DNA of 64,000 nt, taken from the NCBI GenBank assembly GCA_944389535.1, contig CALXMS010000002.1, positions 62,001 through 126,000 on the forward strand, written 5' to 3'. Below the pieces are notes generated by a model that was given only the letters and a program-made list of their open reading frames with translations, was not told the origin of the DNA and ran no database searches. Positions 50,832 through 61,206 of the stretch are shown here, one piece after another; the first letter of the stretch is position 1, and each line of letters opens with the position of its first letter. Made by a program: the position numbers and the translations under genes. The DNA comes from an uncultured Alphaproteobacteria bacterium (GTDB taxonomy: Bacteria; Pseudomonadota; Alphaproteobacteria; Rs-D84).

Positions 50832-51950
50832 ATGTACGTCGTTAAAAACCTTATTGTTGGATGTGGTTTGTCTGGTATAGTCATGGCGAACAGAATTGCT
50901 AATGAACTTGATCAAGAGGTTCTTATAATAGATAGCAAAGATCACATAGGGGGGACGTGTTTTGATTATAAAGATGTAAACGGTATAACTGTTCATAAAT
51001 ATGGGCCTCATATTTTTAGAACCAATTCGGAAAGAATTTGGCATTTGCTTTCTAAATATACAGATTGGTATCCTTTCATGCACAGAGTCTTGGGCATAAT
51101 TGATGGAATAGAAGTTCCGATACCATTTAATTTAAATTCGTTATATAAGGTTTTCCCTCCGCAAAAGGCGAAAGAATTAGAAATTAAGCTTATAAAAGAG
51201 TTTGGTTTCAATAAAAAAATCCCAATTCTAGAATTACGTAAAACAGAAGATAGAGATTTGAATTTCTTAGCCGAGTATATTTATAACAAAGTTTTTTTAG
51301 GTTATACACTAAAACAATGGGGCTTTACACCTGAACAGCTTGACCCTTCTGTAACAGGTTCTGTGCCTGTATATATAAGCAAAGATGATAGATACTTCCA
51401 AGAAAAATACCAAGGTATTCCAAGTGAAGGTTACACAAAAATGTTTGAAAAGATGTTGGATCATCCAAAGATAAAGGTTCTATTAAACACGGATTATAGT
51501 AAGGCTAAAGATACTATAAATTATGAAAGACTTTTTTATACTGGTGCAATAGAAGAATTTTTCAATTATAAATTCGGTAAGTTACCTTACAGAAGTTTGG
51601 ATCTACAATTTAGAACGTATGATACGAACAGGTTTCAAAATGCTGCTGTAGTAAATTATCCAGAAAATTACGATTTTACAAGAATTACAGAATATAAGTA
51701 TTTTCTTAATGAAAAATCTGAAAAAACGGTTTTATCTTTTGAATATCCACAGGATTTTGAAGAAGGAAAAAATGATAGAATATATCCTATATTAAATAAA
51801 GAGAATCAGGCAATTTATGATAGATATTTAGAAGAGGCCAAGAAATTACCAAATGTATATTTTCTTGGTAGACTTGGTGCTTATAGGTATTATGACATGA
51901 ACCGTACGATTGCTGGTGCATTAGAGCTATTTGATTCTATAAAAAAATAG
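50832..51950 (+). CDS. glf: UDP-galactopyranose mutase
   Basis: 372 residues from the ATG at 50832 (GGAG six bases upstream; the ATG at 50826 is too close). FAD-binding LIVGCGLSGIVMANRIA, GGTCFDYKD, VHKYGPHIFRTNSERIW and the C-terminal LGRLGAYRYYDMNRTI identify Glf, which makes UDP-galactofuranose. It implies galactofuranose in the island's product. Confidence 0.96.
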   Translation: MYVVKNLIVGCGLSGIVMANRIANELDQEVLIIDSKDHIGGTCFDYKDVNGITVHKYGPHIFRTNSERIWHLLSKYTDWYPFMHRVLGIIDGIEVPIPFNLNSLYKVFPPQKAKELEIKLIKEFGFNKKIPILELRKTEDRDLNFLAEYIYNKVFLGYTLKQWGFTPEQLDPSVTGSVPVYISKDDRYFQEKYQGIPSEGYTKMFEKMLDHPKIKVLLNTDYSKAKDTINYERLFYTGAIEEFFNYKFGKLPYRSLDLQFRTYDTNRFQNAAVVNYPENYDFTRITEYKYFLNEKSEKTVLSFEYPQDFEEGKNDRIYPILNKENQAIYDRYLEEAKKLPNVYFLGRLGAYRYYDMNRTIAGALELFDSIKK

Positions 51951-51959
51951 GTGTTAGTT

Positions 51960-54900
51960 ATGAAAAAAAATAAAAAAATAAAGAAGATTGTTAATAATAA
52001 ATTAAATAGTACAAAAAATCTTTTAATAGCTAATAAAATTTCTTATACGCCTAAAATAAGTATTATAGTGCCAGTATATAATGTAGCCGAATATTTGTCG
52101 GCATGCCTTGATAGCATCTTAAATCAAACGTTAAAAGAAATAGAAGTAATTTGCGTTAATGATGGTTCTACAGATAGTTCGTTAGAAATATTGAGAAATT
52201 ATGCGGAAAAAGATAGTCGTATTTCTGTTGTTTCTAGAGAGAATATAGGGGTAGGAGCCTCAAGAAATGAGGCTATAAATTTGGCTAAAGGAGAGTTTTT
52301 ATCGTTTATGGATCCAGATGACTATTATCCAGACAATTCTGTTTTATCAGCTATGTATGAAGCGGCAAAGAAACAAAACGTTAAAATTTGTGGCGGTTCT
52401 TTGGTCATATACGATGAAAATAAGGGAATTGAAAAAAGGTATCCAAAAGGATGGGAAACTTTCGAAGAAGACGGGATGATTGACTATAAAGATTTTCAAT
52501 ATGATTATGGTTTCCAAAGATACATATATGATACTTCTATGATAAAGAAAAATAAAATTTATTTTCCAAATTATAGAAGATTTCAGGATCCTGTTTTTAT
52601 GATAAAAGCTTTTTGGACGGCAGGAAAATTTTATGCATTGAATAAGCATACTTATGTGTATCGTTATTTACATAAGAGTGTAGAATGGACAGAAGAAAAA
52701 CTTTATCATTTGTTGTGTGGTTTACGTGATGATTTACAGTTTGCTGCCGAACATAAGTTAACTGACTTATATTCTCGTACATTAGATAGAATAAAAAAAG
52801 ATTATAAAAAAGATCTATTAAGTCAGAATTCTGATAGATTACAAGAAGTAAAAAAAGAAATAATGGATTTATGCATAAAAAATTCAAAAGCTCGTTATAA
52901 AAATGCTTCATTGGGCGCGAAAGTTTCTGTTGTTATGCCTATTTATAATGCAGCTCCTTATTTGCGAGAATGTCTTGATAGCGTACTAAATCAGACTTTA
53001 AAAAATATAGAAATAATTTGCGTTAATGATGGTTCTACAGATAACTCTTTGGATATAATTAAAGAGTATGCCGATAAAGATAGTCGCATAAAATATATAG
53101 ATAAACCTAATGCTGGATATGGTCAGACAATGAACTGTGGCATAGATATGGCCTGTGGAGAGTATATTGGCATAGTAGAGCCCGATGATTATATCGCTTT
53201 AGATATGTATGAAAGTTTATATATGAAGGCAAAGGGAAATAAATTAGATATAGTAAAGTCTAATTTAGCCATTTTCAAGGGGAACGAAAAAAGAGAGTTT
53301 CAAGAAAGTAAATATTTATCCGATAGTGCTTTTTACGATAAAATAGATACGCCTTACAACCTGCAACAGTACATGACATCGTTTAATACATGTGCAGCTA
53401 TCTATAATAGAAATTTATTATTAGGCAATAAAATTAGATATAATGAAACTCCAGGAGCGGCTTATCAAGATACTTCATTTTGGTTTAAAACGCATTGTTG
53501 TGCAAAAAAGATGTGTGTTTTAGATAAAGATTTCTATAAGTATAGACGAGATAATCCTAATCAATCGGTTCGCAACACTAAACTTGGAGATTTTCTATTT
53601 TATGAGTATGAAACCGTTAAAGAATTTTTATTAAAAAATAAAAAACTTCAATTTATCCCTCTATATTTTTATCGGAAGTTTAAAGGTTGCTTCTGGTATT
53701 TGCATGTATTGACCCCTGATTTAAAAGAGAATTTTTTAAATCAGATGAGAGAAGAGTTATTGAAAGATGTTAAGGCAGGCATTGCAAATACAGAAATGTT
53801 TTCTAAATCTGATATTAGTGTGTATAAGAATTTGCTATCTGAAAACTATCTTAAATATTTTGACTATCTGTTTAACAAAAAAGTTTCTGTTATTATCCCA
53901 GTATATAATACAGAAAAATATTTGGCACAATGTTTGGATAGCGTATTAAACCAGACTTTACAGGATATAGAAGTAATTTGCGTTAATGATGGCTCAACAG
54001 ACGGGTCTTTGGAAATACTTAATCAATATGCAGCAAAAGATAAAAGAATAAAAATTATAGATCAGAAAAATGCTGGACAGGGGGCTGCTAGGAATAGCGC
54101 ATTAAAAATCGCTCGGGGTGAGTATATATGCTTTTTAGATTCTGATGACTGGCTTGATAAAAATACATGTAAAGAATTATATGAATACGCCAAGAAATTA
54201 AATTTGGATATGATTAATTTCGAAGGTATTAATTATGATGTTGTAAAAGATAATTTCTATGAGGTGCCAGGATTAAAGATAAACTACGTAAGTAATTATA
54301 ATAAGGTCTATTCCAAAGAAGAGGTTCTTTCATTCATAGATAAGGTAACTGTTTCTGCCTGCCTTATGTTTTATAATGCTGATTTTATAAGGAATAATGA
54401 TATAAAGTTTCCAGAAGGGCTTTTCTTTGAAGACAACTATTTTATGCTTAAAGCCTTAAACTTGGTTAATAACTATGGTGTTTTGGCGAAAAAGTTTTAT
54501 TTCAGAAGAAAACATCCTGAACAAACAACGGCTAATTGGAATAAATTATTCAAAGATTATATAGAAATCGTAACTAAAATAGACGAGTTATATAATGAAT
54601 TGCATTTAGAAAATACTGATATGTATAAGGTAATGATGAATAAATATTGCCTTTCCGCAATAAGTATATATCAGTCATTTGATCCAGCGGATCGTAATCA
54701 ATATACGCGAGATTTATATCAATGTATAAAAGCGATATCTAATAAAGTTAGTTTAGATAAACAAATTCTTACATTTTTGGATAAAGTTAAAAACAATACT
54801 TTTTATAAAGAACAACTTTCTAATTGGTACAGAAGGGTAAGAGGAGTATTTTTGAATCTTGATAACCCGAAAACATATAACGAGAAGATGCAATGGTTAA

Positions 54901-57740
54901 AGCTTTATGATTCTACCCCGATTAAAACGCAATTAGCAGATAAATTATTAGTTCGTGATTGGATAAAAGACAGAATAGGTGAAGAGTATTTAATTCCTTT
55001 ATATGGGGTATACGATAGATTTGAAGATATTGATTTCTCAAAGCTGCCAGAAAAATTCGTAATAAAGTGTAATCATGGTTGCGGTTATAATATAATCGTT
55101 ACAGATAAATCTGCGTTAGATTTAGATGAGGTAAAGAACAAACTAGATAAATGGTTGGCTGAAAATTTCGCTTTTCAAGCAGGGTTCGAGTTGCATTATC
55201 GTGATATTAAACCGAAAATAATAATTGAAAAGTATATAGATCCAAACATTTCAAATCATGAAATTCAGGTTTGGACCTTTAACGGTAAAATAGAGTTCAT
55301 TTCAGTTGAAACCATAAAAGATATAGAAGATGGCGAAAGAGGCGTATTTTATGAAGACGGCAGTCGTGCTAAGTTTGAAATAACTCCGCAGCACTATAAA
55401 AGGCTGGACGGCGGTTTTTCAAAAAAAGCTTTTAATAAAGCCATAGAATTGTCAAAAAAGTTACTGACAGATATCCCATACGTTCGTATAGATTTTATTG
55501 AATATGAAGATACAGTAATATTTAGAGAAATGACGTTTACGTCAGGTTCTGGTTTATCCACAATTAAACCAGACAGGTATAATATGGTATTGGGAAATAT
55601 GTTAAAATTACCTTCTTTGGTGTATAATATTGATACTGGTGAGTATTATAAATTACCTAGAAAAAGTAAGACTGCTTCATATTTATTATTCCCGTATTAT
55701 CTGGTTGCTTTAGGCAGAAAGAAAAAGCAATATAAACGTTTAATGTCTAGAATTATTTCTAAACACTTAAAGACAATGAGAATCGACGTTAAAAATTATG
55801 GTGACGTTGATAATAATATTGATGTTAACGCCAGTGGAACGCGCGTGATTCAGCCTTTATGGTATGCGAATGAAAAAGGTCATGGAAGCGTAATTGAAAG
55901 TAGTAATGAAGAACAACAAATAAAAATTACTGCTATTGGTAACGGTATTTTACGATTTGCTTTTAGGGCACCTGATAAACGCTATAAAGATAAACGCTTT
56001 CCTTTATATATAGATTATACATCTATAAAAATAGACGGGCGCGAATTATTAAGCAAGCCTGTTATAACGTGGCACGATTTACCATTTAGGTATGAAATGC
56101 CAGTTAAAAATGGTCAGGTTATAAATATCATTATAAACCAACGGCACCATAAATACCTGAAAGAGGATTTAAAAGACATTATATGTAAAGTAATGCCTCT
56201 GTCGACTTATGTTCAAAAGAATGCAAATAAATTACTAAAACTTTTAAGAAGCTTTATAACTAAAAAATCTAAAGTTCATATTGAAGACAAATTCACTAAA
56301 ATAATTAAAATATGCGGTATAAAGTTTCGTGTACACGATAAACATGCAGAAATATTGGATGCCTTAAATAACATGCGTTTAGATATTAACGGCGTAATTA
56401 AAGCACAGAACATTAAGTTGGATAGGACGGAACATGCAATAAACAATTCTGTAAAGCAGATAGAAGAAAGGCTAGATAAACAGACAAGAATTGTATCTGC
56501 AGAAGTTATGGGGGCTCAGGATAAGTTAAACAATAGTTTAATGACCATCGCACAAGAATTGTATAACGGTATAACCGCCGTATTAAAAGACAACGTAATG
56601 GATTTAAATGATAACCTAATTCATATGTTAAAAATACATATGTATACTATAAATCGTCAGATGGATGAAATAAAAGAATATTATGGAGAATTACAGCAAT
56701 TTACGAGTGATACTTTGTCTATTCAGCATAAACAATTAAAAGAAGAAGCTAAAAAATTGGAAGAATCTATAAACTTAGTTTCATCGTTGATTGCTGATAT
56801 AAAGGAAAATATCAATAAAAATAAGCAACAATTGTTATCAAATATCAAATCAGATATAAAATCGGTTACAAATTTGACTCAGTCTTTATTAAAAAATAAC
56901 GAGGAATCTGCATTAAATATTATGGATGTTGTTAATAATATGCGTGATGATATCCGGTCACAAAATGTTAATATCAAATCCGTGGCTGATCAGACAGAAG
57001 AAATAGTTCAAGATTTAAAAAACAGTATTGATGCAGAATTTAAAGCAATGCCGGTCGAAATTGAAAAAAAGCAACAATATATAGCAAGATTACACTATGA
57101 ACCGTATTGGGCAAATGTTTATCATGATACAATACTTAATAGTACGTGGTTGAAGGATAAAGCCGTTTCACCAGGTCGTTGGGCGGTATCGTATATAGTG
57201 TTATATGTACTTTATCGTACTTTGAACGAGATGAAACCTATGAATATTTTAGAATGCGGTTTAGGCCAATCTTCAAAGTTGACGGTACAATACGCAAATG
57301 CACATAACGCGAATTTGACCATTTTTGAAAATAATCCAGATTGGATAAAGTTTTTTGAAAACAATTTTTTAGGTGCAGACAAATATATTAAATTACTAGA
57401 TTTAGAAATGGTAGAGTTAGTTCCTCCGTATAAATCTAGAACTTATGCAGGTTTTAAAGACTCCATAAAGGATAAAAAGTTTGATATGGTGTTGATTGAC
57501 GGACCTCTTGGATGTGAGCGTTATTCCAGACCAGAAATTTTAGATATTGTTGACAATCTTGCACCGTCGTTTATCATAATGTTAGACGATATGAACAGAA
57601 TTGGTGAACAGGACATATGGAAACTTTTGAAAGAAAAGTTGACTAAAAAAGGTATTGCCTTTGTAGAACGGTTGTATGCTAGTGATAAGGTTCTAGGGGT
57701 AATATGCTCTCCTGATTTACAATTTCTGACAAGCTTATAA
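51960..57740 (+). CDS. Giant multidomain glycan enzyme: three GT2, TupA-like ATP-grasp, coiled coil, methyltransferase-like domain
   Basis: 1926 residues from the ATG at 51960. Three GT2 domains begin at about residues 30, 320 and 640, each with a V-P-(V/I)-Y-N start and the motif ICVNDGSTD. At about 957-1230 a TupA-like ATP-grasp domain follows (NPKTYNEKMQWLKLYD, FVIKCNHGCGYNIIV, FIEYEDTVIFREMTF). Then a beta domain (about 1280-1400), a long coiled coil (about 1457-1705) and a C-terminal Rossmann domain with ILECGLGQSS and FDMVLIDGPLG (about 1710-1926). One open frame, no breaks. The fusion could assemble several sugars and an amino-acid or polymer link on one chain. Substrates unknown. Confidence 0.85.
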   Translation: MKKNKKIKKIVNNKLNSTKNLLIANKISYTPKISIIVPVYNVAEYLSACLDSILNQTLKEIEVICVNDGSTDSSLEILRNYAEKDSRISVVSRENIGVGASRNEAINLAKGEFLSFMDPDDYYPDNSVLSAMYEAAKKQNVKICGGSLVIYDENKGIEKRYPKGWETFEEDGMIDYKDFQYDYGFQRYIYDTSMIKKNKIYFPNYRRFQDPVFMIKAFWTAGKFYALNKHTYVYRYLHKSVEWTEEKLYHLLCGLRDDLQFAAEHKLTDLYSRTLDRIKKDYKKDLLSQNSDRLQEVKKEIMDLCIKNSKARYKNASLGAKVSVVMPIYNAAPYLRECLDSVLNQTLKNIEIICVNDGSTDNSLDIIKEYADKDSRIKYIDKPNAGYGQTMNCGIDMACGEYIGIVEPDDYIALDMYESLYMKAKGNKLDIVKSNLAIFKGNEKREFQESKYLSDSAFYDKIDTPYNLQQYMTSFNTCAAIYNRNLLLGNKIRYNETPGAAYQDTSFWFKTHCCAKKMCVLDKDFYKYRRDNPNQSVRNTKLGDFLFYEYETVKEFLLKNKKLQFIPLYFYRKFKGCFWYLHVLTPDLKENFLNQMREELLKDVKAGIANTEMFSKSDISVYKNLLSENYLKYFDYLFNKKVSVIIPVYNTEKYLAQCLDSVLNQTLQDIEVICVNDGSTDGSLEILNQYAAKDKRIKIIDQKNAGQGAARNSALKIARGEYICFLDSDDWLDKNTCKELYEYAKKLNLDMINFEGINYDVVKDNFYEVPGLKINYVSNYNKVYSKEEVLSFIDKVTVSACLMFYNADFIRNNDIKFPEGLFFEDNYFMLKALNLVNNYGVLAKKFYFRRKHPEQTTANWNKLFKDYIEIVTKIDELYNELHLENTDMYKVMMNKYCLSAISIYQSFDPADRNQYTRDLYQCIKAISNKVSLDKQILTFLDKVKNNTFYKEQLSNWYRRVRGVFLNLDNPKTYNEKMQWLKLYDSTPIKTQLADKLLVRDWIKDRIGEEYLIPLYGVYDRFEDIDFSKLPEKFVIKCNHGCGYNIIVTDKSALDLDEVKNKLDKWLAENFAFQAGFELHYRDIKPKIIIEKYIDPNISNHEIQVWTFNGKIEFISVETIKDIEDGERGVFYEDGSRAKFEITPQHYKRLDGGFSKKAFNKAIELSKKLLTDIPYVRIDFIEYEDTVIFREMTFTSGSGLSTIKPDRYNMVLGNMLKLPSLVYNIDTGEYYKLPRKSKTASYLLFPYYLVALGRKKKQYKRLMSRIISKHLKTMRIDVKNYGDVDNNIDVNASGTRVIQPLWYANEKGHGSVIESSNEEQQIKITAIGNGILRFAFRAPDKRYKDKRFPLYIDYTSIKIDGRELLSKPVITWHDLPFRYEMPVKNGQVINIIINQRHHKYLKEDLKDIICKVMPLSTYVQKNANKLLKLLRSFITKKSKVHIEDKFTKIIKICGIKFRVHDKHAEILDALNNMRLDINGVIKAQNIKLDRTEHAINNSVKQIEERLDKQTRIVSAEVMGAQDKLNNSLMTIAQELYNGITAVLKDNVMDLNDNLIHMLKIHMYTINRQMDEIKEYYGELQQFTSDTLSIQHKQLKEEAKKLEESINLVSSLIADIKENINKNKQQLLSNIKSDIKSVTNLTQSLLKNNEESALNIMDVVNNMRDDIRSQNVNIKSVADQTEEIVQDLKNSIDAEFKAMPVEIEKKQQYIARLHYEPYWANVYHDTILNSTWLKDKAVSPGRWAVSYIVLYVLYRTLNEMKPMNILECGLGQSSKLTVQYANAHNANLTIFENNPDWIKFFENNFLGADKYIKLLDLEMVELVPPYKSRTYAGFKDSIKDKKFDMVLIDGPLGCERYSRPEILDIVDNLAPSFIIMLDDMNRIGEQDIWKLLKEKLTKKGIAFVERLYASDKVLGVICSPDLQFLTSL

Positions 57741-57754
57741 ATGGGAAGGAAACA

Positions 57755-58432
57755 ATGAAAAAAAATTATCGTTATAGTATAATTTTAGTTTCATTTGTAG
57801 TTGCGCTAGCGGCTGCGTGGGGGATATATCGTATTGTATATAATAAAGGTTTACAAAATGATATTAAGACAACGACAATTGATACTAAAATTTTTCGTCC
57901 GTATATTTTAGGAACGAATATATCGTTTGCTAAGGGCGGAAACAGTTCAGATTTTGTTAAAATATCTGATGGCTGGGGAGGACAAGAACCAAAGCATCGT
58001 TGTGCTGTTGGGGCGCAAACAGTTATACGTTTGTATATTCCGGACAGCCAGGGTGGTAATTTACGTTTGACCCTGGATGGTTTCGGGGTATACCCATATA
58101 AAACTGAAAAGTATCAAGAAGTTACTGTATTTGCAAACGACGTCAAAATTGCTGTATGGCAGGCGGCTCATAATGGACCGTTTAATGTTGATATACCGAC
58201 AGATTTAATAAAAGATAATACATTGACTATACGTTTCGTTCCCAGAAAACCGTATAGTCCGCCACCAGACACAAGAAAGCTTAGCATGGCCGTAAGAGAG
58301 ATTAAGATAGATCGGGTTTTCGGGGCTCAGACTAAGCGTAAAATAGGTAAATGGGTAAAAGAAAATCTGATGGGAGGCGGTATAAAGCAAAATTTTGATA
58401 CAAATATATCAAAAGACGATGCTTGGTTATAG
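57755..58432 (+). CDS. Membrane-anchored beta-domain protein of the glycan island
   Basis: 225 residues: one N-terminal membrane helix (SIILVSFVVALAAAWGIYRIV) and a periplasmic beta-rich domain (about 50-190) with RLYIPDSQGGNLRLTLDGFGVYP and NTLTIRFVPRKPYSPPPDTRKLSMAVREI. It resembles glycan-binding beta sandwich domains and weakly the beta domain of the giant protein. It lies 14 bp after that gene and its end overlaps the ORF of the exporter gene. Function not known. Confidence 0.65.
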   Translation: MKKNYRYSIILVSFVVALAAAWGIYRIVYNKGLQNDIKTTTIDTKIFRPYILGTNISFAKGGNSSDFVKISDGWGGQEPKHRCAVGAQTVIRLYIPDSQGGNLRLTLDGFGVYPYKTEKYQEVTVFANDVKIAVWQAAHNGPFNVDIPTDLIKDNTLTIRFVPRKPYSPPPDTRKLSMAVREIKIDRVFGAQTKRKIGKWVKENLMGGGIKQNFDTNISKDDAWL

Positions 58433-58449
58433 CGCAAGGTTTACACGTC

Positions 58450-60237
58450 ATGTCTCAAAAAATTAATATTAGTAAACTGGCTCGTAATGCGATCGTAAAT
58501 AATTATAGACGTATGTGGCCATATGTAAAACCTTACTGGCGCCAAGGTTTGTTGTCGATATTGTTGGCCATGCCTATAGGTGCGTTAGAGGGGGTTATTG
58601 CTATGTCGTTAAAACCCTATATGGATTTAGTCATGATAGATAAATCCATGCAGGCGGCATGGTACATCCCATTGGTAATAGTTATCTTTACCTCTTTGCA
58701 GGGGGCTTTGACCTATGCGGCCAATTATTTGAATACATGGGTTGGTGCTAAAATTACAAATTTATTAAAATTAGATTTGTATAAAAAGATGCTGGGTTTT
58801 GAAACGAATTTCTTTAATCGCAGAAATTCCGGTGACATTTTACAAATGTTCAATAAAAACGCAGACTCCGCTTGTTCAGGTTTGCTGACAAATCTGAAAA
58901 ATTTTGTGCAGAAAATATTTACGGCATTATCGCTTATTTTTGTATTGTTTTATAATTCGTGGCAACTGGCGCTTGTTTGCGTTACAATTTTAATTGTTGC
59001 ATTTTTACCTATGACGACGCTTAAAAAGAAAATACAGTCTGTTTTTGATAGTTCTTTGGTTGCCGAGTCGTCTTTGATGACCGCTTATAATGAGACTTAT
59101 GCAGGTAACAAAACTATCACTGCTTATAATTTAGCTGATTATCAGCAAAATAAGTTTAAATCTATTTTAGACGGTGTTTTTAATTTGCAGATGAAAATGG
59201 TAAAGCGGACAAGGTGGTTAACGCCTGTAATGCATATAATTTTATCAATTGGTATCGGTGCGGCAATATGGTTCGGTTCTTTTCTTGTGTTAAATGGTAT
59301 AATAACCAGTGGTGGTTTTGTGTCTTTCTTAACAGCTTTGATAATGTTATACAACCCCATGAAAAGTTTAGGTTCTAATTATAATTCTGTTTTAATGTCT
59401 TTTATGGCTATTGAACGTGTGTTTGATATTATGGATAGTGTTCCAGCAATTACTGATAAACCTAACGTTAAAGATATGCCTCCTGTACATAAAACAATAG
59501 AATTTAAAAACTTATACTTTGAATATAATAAAGGCACACCGATATTAAAGAACATAAATCTAACGGTAGAGCAGGGACAAATCATAGCATTGGTTGGTAA
59601 TTCCGGTGGTGGTAAGACGACGCTGGTAAGCCTGTTGCCAAGATTTTATGATCCGACGCAAGGTGCGATTTTAGTTGATGGCATGGACATTCGGGATTTT
59701 TCGCTTAAATCCTTACGTCAAAACATAGGCGTTGTTTTCCAGGATAACTTTTTATTTGCCGGTACAATTCGTGAAAACATCATGCTGGGTAACGAAAGTG
59801 CCAATGAAGACCAGTTGAATACCGCGGTTAGAATGGCTTGTTTGGATGATTTTATAAGAAGTTTAAAAAATGGTCTAGATACTCAGATAGGGGAACGAGG
59901 TATTTTATTATCTGGTGGTCAGAAGCAGCGAGTTGCCATTGCGCGTGCTTTTCTAAAAAACGCTCCTATTTTGATATTAGACGAGGCGACGTCGGCGTTG
60001 GATAATAAGTCTGAAGCCGTAGTTCAACAGGCAATAGAAAATTTGATGCGCGATAAAACGGTTTTCGTAATTGCGCATAGATTATCTACTATTAGAAACG
60101 CATCGAAAATAGTCGTTGTTAATCAAGGTGAAATAGTAGAAGCTGGAACGCACGAAGAGCTAATGCAGCATGAATGTGGTGCATACAAAACGCTTTATGA
60201 CATGCAGTTTAAGTGTAACGCAGAAGCACAGAAATAA
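58450..60237 (+). CDS. ABC transporter, MsbA-like (membrane and ATPase fused)
   Basis: 595 residues from the ATG at 58450. Six membrane helices (about 30-310) and a nucleotide-binding domain: Walker A VGNSGGGKTTLVS, Q-loop VVFQDNFLF, signature LSGGQKQRVAIARA, Walker B ILILDEATSALDN. Homodimeric lipid or lipid-linked glycan exporters have this layout. Last gene of the island, so it probably moves the island's product or its lipid carrier across the inner membrane. A housekeeping MsbA is the alternative. Confidence 0.9.
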   Translation: MSQKINISKLARNAIVNNYRRMWPYVKPYWRQGLLSILLAMPIGALEGVIAMSLKPYMDLVMIDKSMQAAWYIPLVIVIFTSLQGALTYAANYLNTWVGAKITNLLKLDLYKKMLGFETNFFNRRNSGDILQMFNKNADSACSGLLTNLKNFVQKIFTALSLIFVLFYNSWQLALVCVTILIVAFLPMTTLKKKIQSVFDSSLVAESSLMTAYNETYAGNKTITAYNLADYQQNKFKSILDGVFNLQMKMVKRTRWLTPVMHIILSIGIGAAIWFGSFLVLNGIITSGGFVSFLTALIMLYNPMKSLGSNYNSVLMSFMAIERVFDIMDSVPAITDKPNVKDMPPVHKTIEFKNLYFEYNKGTPILKNINLTVEQGQIIALVGNSGGGKTTLVSLLPRFYDPTQGAILVDGMDIRDFSLKSLRQNIGVVFQDNFLFAGTIRENIMLGNESANEDQLNTAVRMACLDDFIRSLKNGLDTQIGERGILLSGGQKQRVAIARAFLKNAPILILDEATSALDNKSEAVVQQAIENLMRDKTVFVIAHRLSTIRNASKIVVVNQGEIVEAGTHEELMQHECGAYKTLYDMQFKCNAEAQK

Positions 60238-60241
60238 TATT

Positions 60242-60589
60242 TTACCGAGATTTCATGCGTTTCAAAGCTTCTGTTATAATTTCTTTATCTGTGCGTCGTA
60301 ATTTCCAATTTTTTAAAGCGTTTTCAAAAAGTTCTTTTTTTCTTGGTTCAAATTCTTCTGGGAATAAATCAGATTTAATGACATTGCATATTTGATGGCT
60401 TATTTGTAAGTTTTCTGTATCATCTGTTCCGCCATGATGTCTAGGTATTATATGGTCTATGGTAAGCTTTTGATTTTTATATATAGGTTGTCCACAAATG
60501 GCGCAAATAATATGTTCTTGGATAATTTCTATATTGCAGGTAAGTCTTAATTTATATTTGACGATAGGTTCTTTCTTTTTACAGGCCAT
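60242..60589 (-). CDS. HNH endonuclease domain protein
   Basis: 115 residues. CAICGQP zinc pair, then the HNH core TIDHIIPRHHGGTDDTENLQISHQICN. Stand-alone HNH proteins act in DNA repair, restriction or homing. Converges with the ABC exporter gene, 4 bp apart. Target unknown. Confidence 0.85.
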   Translation of the reverse strand: MACKKKEPIVKYKLRLTCNIEIIQEHIICAICGQPIYKNQKLTIDHIIPRHHGGTDDTENLQISHQICNVIKSDLFPEEFEPRKKELFENALKNWKLRRTDKEIITEALKRMKSR

Positions 60590-60699
60590 ATATAAAACCC
60601 TTTTTTATATGCTTTTCTAAGCAAGAATAGGAGAAAAGGCTTGTCCAGGTCAAGTATAAAATGGGGGGTAAGGCATATATTTTAATTTAGTAAAATATA

Positions 60700-60742
60700 T
60701 ATTTATATAAAATCAAGCCCCATTTTATGGGGCTTGGTTTTG
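60700..60742. terminator. Terminator downstream of the 60746-61051 gene
   Basis: CAAGCCCCAT-TTT-ATGGGGCTTG stem with AT-rich flanks; on the minus strand GATTTTATATAAA follows. Confidence 0.7.
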
Positions 60743-60745
60743 TAA

Positions 60746-61051
60746 TTATTTACTGCCGCGGCTTTTTACAACTTCACGTACCATTTCTCGAAATTCTGAC
60801 TGAAATCTTGTCGGAAAGATTAAAACTGCTTCTTTCGTTATCCCATCTGGCATTTTTAGGTTATCGTCATTCAACATTACGCCGATACGTGCTGCTGCGG
60901 CACGTAATTCTTCCTTTTTGCCTGGTTTAGGTTGTATAGCCATATATTCAATCTGTTCACTTGCACGACCAACTAATTTTTTCGGATCTGGAAATTTATT
61001 AATATAACCATAATCTTGAATTAATGAATCCAATTCTTCTTTTATAGTCAT
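60746..61051 (-). CDS. Hypothetical protein
   Basis: 101 residues, soluble, charged. EELDSLIQDYGYINKFPDPKKLVGRASEQIEYM opens it; a helix-rich C-terminus ends VVKSRGSK. No family recognised. Ribosome site GAGGT before the ATG. Stands alone between two gaps. Confidence 0.65.
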   Translation of the reverse strand: MTIKEELDSLIQDYGYINKFPDPKKLVGRASEQIEYMAIQPKPGKKEELRAAAARIGVMLNDDNLKMPDGITKEAVLIFPTRFQSEFREMVREVVKSRGSK

Positions 61052-61206
61052 TTTGCACCTCGTTGTATAAAGTGTTATGATATTAAGTTTTTATAAAACA
61101 TTCACATATATAGTTATTATTTATAAAACTATAATGGTCAAGTGATTTTTTTATCTCTATTCTGTAATAATTTGTCTGTTTATAAACCTTTATTGTTACA
61201 AATACA

